NCBI GenBank assembly: GCA_023229645.1
Contig: JALNYU010000019.1
Span: 1-64,000 of the forward strand
Reading direction: 5' to 3'
DNA length: 64,000 nucleotides
Source of the DNA: Nevskia sp.
GTDB taxonomy: Bacteria > Pseudomonadota > Gammaproteobacteria > Nevskiales > Nevskiaceae
Below are positions 48,408 through 57,000 of the stretch, one piece after another. The notes under the pieces are model-generated. The model did not search any database, was not told where the DNA came from, and saw only the letters and a list, made by a program, of their open reading frames with translations. The translations under genes were made by a program, and so were the position numbers. Each line of letters opens with the position of its first letter. Position 1 is the stretch's first letter.

Positions 48408-49807
48408 ATCCGAACATCAACTTCTGGATAGTTCCGCGGGCTGCCATTTTTCAGTAGTGGGGAATCAACGCCGTTCAAATATTTACCAAAGAACGCCAGC
48501 ACGTAGTCGCTGGTGATTCTTAGCGCGCGCCGGCCGTTGATGGGCCCGCCCTCGGTTAGCCGTTTCCACGGCGAGCGCAGGCTCTTGTCGGTGAAACTCA
48601 TATGCGCCGTGCCATTCACCGTGACGTGGATGCCGCCATGGCGCGCGAGATTGCGATACAACTGCGTGTAGTCGTCGGTATCTTCGACAGCGTTGTACCG
48701 CCAATCAAGATTCGGTGACGCGAGATCGGCCGCTGTCGGCATGTTCAATACTTCTGACAGCATCATATAAGGCCGGGCCACGCCAGCTTCGCGGGTTTCG
48801 GCCCAATGCCGGCCATCGATGTTAATCGCCGCTTTATAGCGCGGGTCTTGGTAAACCGCCTGCGCGGCGACGGCGCCGCCGAGCGAGAAGCCGACGACGC
48901 CAAGCCGCTGCCAATCAAGGCGGTGATAAAAGCGGCTGCCCGGTTCTTCCGCACTCAAGACAGTCATCGCATCGAGTGCACGGCTTGCATCGGTGGCGCG
49001 GGTATGAACACGAACCTCCGCGATCCGTACCAGCGCTTTATACATCGCTTCGGAGCCGTAATAGAGCGGCCGCTCCAGCTCTTTGACCAGTGCTTGGTAA
49101 TACGCGTTACTCATACCTGGAACGCGCGCTGGATATTCGATGCTAAGCACGACGGAGCCCTGGCTGACTAATTCGCGCACTAGCGCATGGTTTTCAACTT
49201 GCGTCCCCGGCCAGCCTGGGAAGTAGACCAATATTGGCAATGTTTCAGGGCCGGCAATCAGCGGCGCATCGGCGACGGCATAAACGGGCTGTGCGGCGGT
49301 GCCGAGCTGGCGCCAACGTGTCCGCAAGAAACTAGCGTCAAACGGTCCTGGCGCTTGCGCAGACGTTGGATACCAAATGCGAACATGCGGTGGCGGGTGT
49401 TCAAGCGCATTGCGGTCCGGCATTCCGGAGACTGCAGGGGCAGGGAGCAGGAGTTCGGTCATCGCCACCCGATACGGCCCTTGTAGCGATGGCAACCGTA
49501 TCGCAGGCAAGATCAGTGCGGTTGCGACGCCGATTAATAACAGGAACGCGACGCTGATCGGGATTAACACTTTGGCACTACCGGTGCGCGTGAGCGGAAA
49601 TGTTGCACTAAGGCACAGTAGTAACACCGCGAGATAGGTTGGCAACATCGGTCGCCGCCAACCTTCAAAAAAAACGTGTGCTGACAGTACTAACAGCAAA
49701 CCTACGCAAAAAAAGACCGTGCTGCCACCGCCGCGGTTGGGCGCCAGCACCCCGCGTAATAGCAGCGCAAAGCTATACAGAATCAGTAGCGTTTCGATTG
49801 GACGCAC
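48374..49807 (-). CDS. Membrane-anchored alpha/beta hydrolase (PAF-acetylhydrolase-like)
   Basis: The N-terminal ~110 residues form about four hydrophobic helices (LLILYSFALLLRGVL, VFFCVGLLLVLSAHVFF, LPTYLAVLLLCLSATFPL, LLLIGVATALILPAI). The rest is an alpha/beta hydrolase fold resembling plasma PAF acetylhydrolase/dienelactone-type enzymes. Nucleophile Ser is in VVGFSLGGAVAA, Asp in AAINIDGRHW or nearby, His in NGTAHMSF; HVRIWYPT and LPILVYFPGWPG are family-like. The catalytic part would face the periplasm or cytoplasm depending on helix number. It starts 65 bp after the NRPS-TE gene on the same strand, so it is probably the last gene of that operon. Possible roles are processing, deacylation or resistance. 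Its 3' end overlaps the flippase gene by 34 bp. Confidence 0.8.
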   Translation of the reverse strand: MRPIETLLILYSFALLLRGVLAPNRGGGSTVFFCVGLLLVLSAHVFFEGWRRPMLPTYLAVLLLCLSATFPLTRTGSAKVLIPISVAFLLLIGVATALILPAIRLPSLQGPYRVAMTELLLPAPAVSGMPDRNALEHPPPHVRIWYPTSAQAPGPFDASFLRTRWRQLGTAAQPVYAVADAPLIAGPETLPILVYFPGWPGTQVENHALVRELVSQGSVVLSIEYPARVPGMSNAYYQALVKELERPLYYGSEAMYKALVRIAEVRVHTRATDASRALDAMTVLSAEEPGSRFYHRLDWQRLGVVGFSLGGAVAAQAVYQDPRYKAAINIDGRHWAETREAGVARPYMMLSEVLNMPTAADLASPNLDWRYNAVEDTDDYTQLYRNLARHGGIHVTVNGTAHMSFTDKSLRSPWKRLTEGGPINGRRALRITSDYVLAFFGKYLNGVDSPLLKNGSPRNYPEVDVRIYPAPPSADRE

Positions 49808-49872
49808 AGATACCAGGATTGGTTAATGCTGATGCAATTGTTGCCGCACGTAGCCGCGCCTTGAGCGCCCAA

Positions 49873-52800
49873 TTACGCATTCCCAGCCGTGACTGCCGCT
49901 GCGATCTTTTCCGCCGTTTGGGAAACGCCGGGCTCTTGGAACATCGTAAAGTGATCGCCGTCGACCAGTTGTAAATCGACGCCGCCGTCGGCGTAAGGCT
50001 CCCAACCGGCCTTCGGGTCAAACCACCAACCGGTTGGCTCGCCGTGGCTGCGGAATAAGGTGATTTTGCCGCGATACTGCTTAGGCTCATAACAGGCCGT
50101 AACCCGCTGCAAGTACGCCAGCAGCCATTGGTCGTAATCTTCCGGCGAAACCGTTGCATTGGTCGTGCTCAGCACGAAATCGGCCGGATTGGGGCGCCGG
50201 AACAGCTTGCGCAGCTTCTTGGTCAGCGCGCGGTTTTCGAGAAATGCGCCGAACCCGAGTTGTTTAGCGCGTAGCCGCCGCCAGTCGGCAACGATAAATT
50301 GCCAGCGCAGGCTGTAGTCCGAGATTAGTGCGCGTAATTTTGGCAGCCGTTTTTGATAGCCCGGCACCCAAGCATCCATCAGATAAAGTTGTCGTACTTC
50401 TTGTTGCGCGGCATCGAGCTGGCACGCAATTTCGAATGCCAGTGCGCCAGCCACACACCAACCCATGAGCTGATAAGGGCCTTTAGGTTGCACGCGTCGG
50501 ATCAACTGAACATAGCCGGCGGCGATTTCTTCGAGCGTTTTCGGCATCTCATCGCTACGCGCGGACGGGTCGAATAACTGCAGCGACGTAAACGGCTGCT
50601 CAGGGCCGAGCCGCTTAGCCAGCATGTAATAGATGCCGGTGTTATTGATGCCAATGAGCGGTGGGCGTGAACCCACGGCTTGCAATTTAACGACCTGGCG
50701 AAAATCAAAATCGCGCGCTTCGTCTTCTTCTAGCAGATGCGCCAATTCGCGGATGCTCGGCGCGCGGAATAACGACGCGAGGCTAATCCGCCGGCCGAAT
50801 TCCGTTTGCACGCGCGCCAACATGCGCGCAGCGAGCAGCGAGTGGCCGCCGAGTTCGAAGAAATTGGCGTTGAGATCAATCTCGTCGAGCTTCAACATCG
50901 CGCACCAGATTTTCTGCAGGTGGCGCTCGACACGGCTGATCGGCTGCACCGCTGGTTTGCCATGCGCAGTTGTTTCTTCGCTTCCCAGGCGCTGCAGCGC
51001 CCGTACGTCGACCGCGCCGGACGCCGTACGCGGCACTGCTTGCAGCTGCACAATCTGTATTGTTTGTAAGTACCGTGGTAGTGATTCGGCGACTAAAACG
51101 CGCAAGCCGGTTTTGATCGTCTCAAATTGGTCTTGCGCGCTCGGTTGCAGCGCTACAAATGCGGTGATGCCGCCATTTTTTTGTGGCCCTGACGTTAGCA
51201 GCACGGCGATGTCGGTGACGCTGGCGTGGCGACGTAAAACCGATTCGACAATTCCAGTCTCAATCCAATAGCCGTTTAGTTTTATGCGTTGGTCGCTACG
51301 CCCCAGGTGCTCGATTAGGCCACTCTTACGCACCCGCGCTTGATCCGGGCTGCGGTACAAGCGCGCGCGGGAACCCGGCGTGAAAGGATCGGCAGTATAG
51401 GCCGCATCGATGGCGCCGCCAGGGCTGAGCCCGCCGAGGGCAAGGCCTTCGCCGCCAACATAAAGCGTGCCCGGTGCGCCGGTAGGTTGTAGCCCTCTAT
51501 GACCATCGAGCACGTAAAGCTTGGTGTTGGCGAGCGGCGCGCCGATCAGCATTTGATCCTCTTGACTGGTGACGCGATGCGCAGCGATCGCCAGCACGGT
51601 TTCCGGTCGAGCGTACAGGCGCCACAATTCACTGCTGCGGTCGAGTAATTGGGCGATTAAGCGGCGATCGTGCGATTCGCAAGCACACAGGATTTTTAGG
51701 CGCGGCAGGCCTTGCCAATCTGCCGCAATTAGCGCTGACCATATCGACGGCGGGGCGTGCATGACTGTTGCTTCGCAGCGTTGCAAGAGTTGCAGCAGGC
51801 GCCGGCCGTCTTGCGTATCTTTGTCGTCGGCAATAACAACGCGCGCGCCGGCCAGCAGCGGTAGAAAGAGCTCCATCGCCGCAAGATCTTGGGTTTGCGG
51901 GCTGACCGCAACAAGAACATCGTCGGCGCTGAGGCCGGGCCGCTCACGCAGGGCCGACAGCCGGACGATCAAGGCGTGATGTGATACCCGCACGCCGTCA
52001 AGTTCCGAGCCCGTGCCATAGACGAAACTGGTGAAAACCTCAGAATCGGGATGAATCGTAACGCCGGGCGCGGTTGCTGAAGCATGACTGATCGTCGCTT
52101 TATCGGCATCAAGGTCAACTAAGCGGGCTTTCAGGCCGTGCAGGCCCTCCTTTTGCGCGGTCGCCGTTACGATCACCCTCAAGTCTGCGAGTTGGACTTG
52201 GCGCTCGAGATAAGCAGGGGGATCGCTGGGATCAAGCCCAACGTAAGCTGCGCCGGTCTTGCTGATAGCAAGCAGGGCGACGGCCCAATCCGCTGAACGC
52301 CGCAGGCAAACACCGATGCGCGAGCCAACGCCAGCACCCTGTTGAACTAAGTGCTGGGCTAGGCGGTTGGCTTCGGCATCGAGTTGGCGATAACTCAGGC
52401 GTCTTTCACCACTCACGACGGCGAGCGCATCGGGCGTAAGCGCGGCCTGCGCTTCAAACAACCGCGGCAGCGTGCTATCAGGGTAAGGTTTGTCGGTATC
52501 GTTCAGCGTATGCAGCAGGCGCCCGCGTTCGTCGCCGTCGAGTAACTTCAGTGCCGAGATCCGCGATTCGGGCTGTTCAACGACGTTTTCGAGCACACGC
52601 TGGACGTACCGCAGCAGCCGGGGCGCGGTTTCAGGCTCGAATTGATCGGTGTTGTACTGGCACGAGAAGCGCCAACCATCGGGGCGCTCAACCATGAAGA
52701 AGTTGAGGTCGTAGATCGCGCCAGCAGGCAGCGATGGCATGTCGATCAGGCGGAAATCACCATAGTCGACGTTCTGAATAAACGTTCGCTGAAAAATGAA

Positions 52801-53964
52801 ATTCACGGAAATCAGCGCGCTGTGCACGCCACTGCGCTCGCCTTTGACCATGCTCAATAAGCGCTCGATCGGGATATGCCGATGTTCCAGCGCTTGGCCG
52901 ACGGTGTCGCGAACGCGTTCGATCAACTCGGTAAACGGCGGATCGCCCGCGAGATCATTGCGGAGAATCAGTGAGTTCACAAACTGGCCGATCATGCCTT
53001 CCAACTCAACTTGATCGCGGTCTGAAACCTGCGTGCCAACCACAACTTGATCTTCGCCGGTATAGCGGCTCAACGTTGCCGTCAGCGCTGCGAGCGCGGT
53101 CGCGAACAAGGTCGCACCGCGTTCGCCACTCAGCACCTGTGCGCGATTGGTTAGTTCGCGCGGCAGAACGATCGAAACGATGGCGCCGTTCGTCGTCGGA
53201 ACTGCTGGGCGCGGTCGGTCCGGCAGCACCTTGAACGGTTTTACATTCGCCAGTTGCCGTGTCCAATACGCGGTCTCGGCATCGGTGCCGCGGACCCGCA
53301 GCCACTCCAGTTGCCACATCGAGTAGTCGGCATATTGCAGTGGAAGCTCTTCCAGCAAGACCGGTTCGTTGCGGCTCAGGGCCTGATAAATCAGGCCCAT
53401 TTCACGGGCCATGACGCCGATTGACCAGCCGTCGGAGACGATCTGATGCGTCGTCACCAAAATCACCGCTACCGTGGGCGAAAAGCGCAACAAGGTTGCG
53501 CGTACCAGGGGGCCGGTTAGCAAATCAAATGGCGCCCGCGCCTCGATCACGCCGATGCGGTCGCCTTCGATTTGCTGTTGGTCTTCTGGCAGGTTACTAA
53601 GATCGATTTCCGCCAATTTGAATAGCGATAACGGCAACGTGCGTTGCACCGCAACACTGTCGACTTCCAGAAACACAGTGCGCAATACTTCGTGGCGTTC
53701 GATGATTTTAAGCCAAGCCTGCTCCAGCAAAGCGGTTGAGACTTGACCTTCGAGCCGCCAACGCACGGCAACATTGAGCGAGGAATTGCCTGGCTCCAAG
53801 CGGTCCAACAGCCAGAAACGCTCCTGCGCCACCGAACACGGAAAATCCGTGCGGTTTTCAGAAGGAGTGCTCTCGTCTGTCTCTGGCTCGATATCGGATT
53901 CTCTGATTTCTTCCAATTCAGAATCGCCGGCCGATTCGAAGACGTGTTTCTTTCCGTTATCCAT
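49873..53964 (-). CDS. Terminal NRPS: degenerate C and A domains, PCP, Cys-type thioesterase
   Basis: 1363-residue NRPS with order C (about residues 40-460), A-like (~480-985), PCP (~1005-1075) and TE (~1110-1360). The condensation motif reads THQIVSDGWS near residue 172: the second, catalytic His of HHxxxDG is Gln. The A-like domain keeps overall family similarity (LSYRQLDAEANRLAQ, GAPLANTKLYVLDG), but A3 reads VYGTGSELDGVRVSH with the PK pair lost, A5 reads LYARPET instead of YGPTE, A7 reads YRSPDQ instead of YRTGD, and A10 reads TASGAVD with the essential Lys replaced by Ala. The PCP is intact (ELGGHSLLAARML). The TE has GWCVAG (Cys nucleophile), Asp in YLMDAW and His in DGDHFTMF. The frame is fully open. 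It starts 42 bp after the PKS-NRPS stop codon. Confidence 0.9.
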   Translation of the reverse strand: MDNGKKHVFESAGDSELEEIRESDIEPETDESTPSENRTDFPCSVAQERFWLLDRLEPGNSSLNVAVRWRLEGQVSTALLEQAWLKIIERHEVLRTVFLEVDSVAVQRTLPLSLFKLAEIDLSNLPEDQQQIEGDRIGVIEARAPFDLLTGPLVRATLLRFSPTVAVILVTTHQIVSDGWSIGVMAREMGLIYQALSRNEPVLLEELPLQYADYSMWQLEWLRVRGTDAETAYWTRQLANVKPFKVLPDRPRPAVPTTNGAIVSIVLPRELTNRAQVLSGERGATLFATALAALTATLSRYTGEDQVVVGTQVSDRDQVELEGMIGQFVNSLILRNDLAGDPPFTELIERVRDTVGQALEHRHIPIERLLSMVKGERSGVHSALISVNFIFQRTFIQNVDYGDFRLIDMPSLPAGAIYDLNFFMVERPDGWRFSCQYNTDQFEPETAPRLLRYVQRVLENVVEQPESRISALKLLDGDERGRLLHTLNDTDKPYPDSTLPRLFEAQAALTPDALAVVSGERRLSYRQLDAEANRLAQHLVQQGAGVGSRIGVCLRRSADWAVALLAISKTGAAYVGLDPSDPPAYLERQVQLADLRVIVTATAQKEGLHGLKARLVDLDADKATISHASATAPGVTIHPDSEVFTSFVYGTGSELDGVRVSHHALIVRLSALRERPGLSADDVLVAVSPQTQDLAAMELFLPLLAGARVVIADDKDTQDGRRLLQLLQRCEATVMHAPPSIWSALIAADWQGLPRLKILCACESHDRRLIAQLLDRSSELWRLYARPETVLAIAAHRVTSQEDQMLIGAPLANTKLYVLDGHRGLQPTGAPGTLYVGGEGLALGGLSPGGAIDAAYTADPFTPGSRARLYRSPDQARVRKSGLIEHLGRSDQRIKLNGYWIETGIVESVLRRHASVTDIAVLLTSGPQKNGGITAFVALQPSAQDQFETIKTGLRVLVAESLPRYLQTIQIVQLQAVPRTASGAVDVRALQRLGSEETTAHGKPAVQPISRVERHLQKIWCAMLKLDEIDLNANFFELGGHSLLAARMLARVQTEFGRRISLASLFRAPSIRELAHLLEEDEARDFDFRQVVKLQAVGSRPPLIGINNTGIYYMLAKRLGPEQPFTSLQLFDPSARSDEMPKTLEEIAAGYVQLIRRVQPKGPYQLMGWCVAGALAFEIACQLDAAQQEVRQLYLMDAWVPGYQKRLPKLRALISDYSLRWQFIVADWRRLRAKQLGFGAFLENRALTKKLRKLFRRPNPADFVLSTTNATVSPEDYDQWLLAYLQRVTACYEPKQYRGKITLFRSHGEPTGWWFDPKAGWEPYADGGVDLQLVDGDHFTMFQEPGVSQTAEKIAAAVTAGNA

Positions 53965-54006
53965 TAACCCTAATTAATCAGATTCAGGCAATTCAGTACA
54001 GGCGTT

Positions 54007-57000
54007 TCATCGCTTGCGTTGAAACTGCTTCAAACTCGGCAGCGCCGGCTGACCGCTTGCCGCACCGGCTTCGTCAGCGCTAACACTTTCCAAGGCCTTC
54101 GCCAGCGCACCAATTGTGCGTTGTTGAATCATCTGTTTGGCGGTCAGGCGTATGTTTTCACGGTTGGCACGGGCCGCAATTTGGAATATTTGAATCGAAT
54201 CGGCGCCGAGCACGAATAAATCGTCGGTCGTGCCGACTTGTTTCAGGTGGAGCACTTCCGCCCAGATCTTGGCCAGCGTAAGTTCCATCGGCGACGCCGG
54301 GGCGATAAATTCAGCTTCAACCACTTGGCCGGCAATCGGCGCCGGCAGCGCGGCACGATCTAATTTGCCGTTGGGCGTCAGCGGAAACGCGTCGAGTTTG
54401 AGCCAAGCCGACGGAATCATGTAATCCGGCAAACGCTCAGCCAGCGCCGCGCGCAACTGTGCGGGCGTCCGCGAGATTCCCGCTTTTTCGACATAGTACG
54501 CCGCCAGTTTCGGTGCGCCGGGCGTATCTTCGCGCAACACGACGGCGGCTGTTGCGACCTCGCCGACCTCGACGAGGCTGGCCTCAATCTCACCGAGTTC
54601 GATCCGGAAGCCGCGCAGCTTGGTTTGATGATCCATGCGGCCGAGATGCTGGACCGTGCCGTCCGGCAACCAACGTGCAAGATCGCCGCTGCGATAGATG
54701 CGGCCCGCGCCAAACGGGTTGGCGATAAAACGATCGGTGTTTAACTCTGGACGCTTGTAATAGCCGATTGCGACGCCGTCGCCCCCGATATGCAACTGTC
54801 CGGGTACGCCGGGCGGAAGGAGCTGATCTTGTTGATCGAGAATGTAGAACTGAGTATTAGCGATTGGTTTGCCAATACTAATCACTGCGTCGCCAGCGGT
54901 GACTTGCGTACACGACGACCAAATCGTGGTTTCCGTCGGACCGTACATATTCCACAATTCGCCGCCCTGGGCGAGCATGCGATTGGCCAATTCGCGCGGC
55001 AACGCTTCGCCGCCGCAGAGCATTTTGAAACCCGGTGCCGGCTTGAATTCGGCTTCGAGCAAAATGCGCCAAGTCGCCGGCGTTGCTTGCATCACCGTTG
55101 CGCCCGTGCTCTGGATATGTTGCGCTAAGCGGAAACCATCGGCCATTTCCTCGGTTTCGGCGATGACCACGCTGCCGCCGACTGCCAGCGGCAAGTACAG
55201 TTCCAGCGCGGCGATATCGAACGAAATCGTAGTCACCGCGAACAAGACGTCGTTCGCCGAGAAGCCCGGCGCCTGCGCCATCGCCAGCAGCAGATTCACC
55301 ACTGAGCGGTGGCTCACTTCTACGCCCTTCGGCAACCCTGTGGAACCGGAGGTATAGATCAAATAAGCCGCCTGTTCGGCATCGACGGTTACCGCTGGCG
55401 CCGTGGTCGCAGCACTTGCGAGCGCGATTGCATCATGCGCGAAATGGATCGACGCGACGTTTTCGTGCACCAACTTCAGCGCTTCGACGTCATCGGTAAT
55501 CAGCGCGCCGATGTCCGCTTCGCCGAGGATGTGTTTCAGGCGTGCAGCCGGGTGGGTGGGGTCCAGCGGAATGTAGGCGCGACCGACTTTCATCACCGCG
55601 AGCAGCGCGGCGAGCATATCCAGCGAGCGCTCGATCAAGATCCCGACTGGCTTATTGACGCCAACGGTGCGCTGATACAACAGATTCGCGATTTGATTGG
55701 CGCGTCGATCCAACGCGCGATAAGTCAGGCTCGCGTCGCCGAATTGGGCAGCAATTTTGTCCGGGTGCGCGGCTGCTCGCGCTTCAAATAGCTGATGGAT
55801 GCAGCGATTGCTCGGATACGCCCTCTGGCTCTCGTTGTAGCCGCTTACCAGTTGCTCGCGGAGTGGTGCCGGGATGCAGTTGGCGCGAACGAGCGCCTGC
55901 GCCGGGTCGGCAACGAATGCTTCCAGCAGCGCTTGATAGCAGTCGAGCCAGCGGTCGATTGTCTCGGCGTCATAGAGATCGGTGTTGTAGTCGCAATCCA
56001 TGCGTAGGCCATCGGTCGATTCGATGATATTCAAAAACAGATCGAAGTTGACGAAGGCTTTCGCGTTCGGTTCAACATCAACCGTCAAGCCCGGCAGCTG
56101 CAAGCGATCGGCTAAACGCTCGAGGTTGAATTGGATTTCGGTCAGCGGCAGGCGGTTCATTTCCCGCTTCGGTGCAAGCTTCCGCACCAGCGTGCCGAAG
56201 GTGTAACTCTGGTGCTCGAAGGCATCGAGCACTGACTTCGCGACGTTGGCCAGATGTTCGGCAACGCGGGTTTGCTCGGTCCACCGGTTACGAATGGGTA
56301 GGAAATTGACGCAATGGCCGACTAGGATTTCGTCTTCGAGCAACGATTGCCCGGCGGTGGGCACGGCCACAACAATTTCATTCAAATTACCCAACCGCCC
56401 GGCCAGCGCTTCAAACGCCGCCAGCAGGGTTGCAAACAAGGTGCTGCCGAGTTTGGCTCCAGATTTTTTTACCGCCAGATAGATATCGGCATTGATCCGA
56501 TGGCAGCGGCTGGCGCCGCTATAAGAACGGTAAGCGGCGCGCGGGCGATCAGTCGGCAAATCCAACGGGGTAACCGGATCGGCGTACTGCGCGAGCCAGA
56601 ACGTTTCGGTCTTTGCGGCTTCGTCAGCGTCCTGCTTTTTCTGCGCCAGCGCATAGCGGCTGAATGGTAGCGGTGCCTGCAGATCGGGCGCTTCGCCTCG
56701 GCACAGCGCGGCGTAAATCTCGGCTAATTCGTTGACGATGACATTGATCGACCAGCCATCGCAGATGATGTGATGGGCCGTGATCACCAGCGCGTGGCGC
56801 TCGACGCCCAGACGCACCAACTGCGCACGAATGAGCGGGCCGTTGCTGAGATCAAATGGCGTTCGCGCGTCTTCGTTCAGCAACGCCGCCAAAACCGCTT
56901 CATCGGTTGCTTCGCGTTGCGCGATCGGCAGCGACGTTGCCGCCGCGATGTTCATCGCTTCACCGGTTTCGCCGAACGAGGCGCGCAGCGCATCGTGGCG

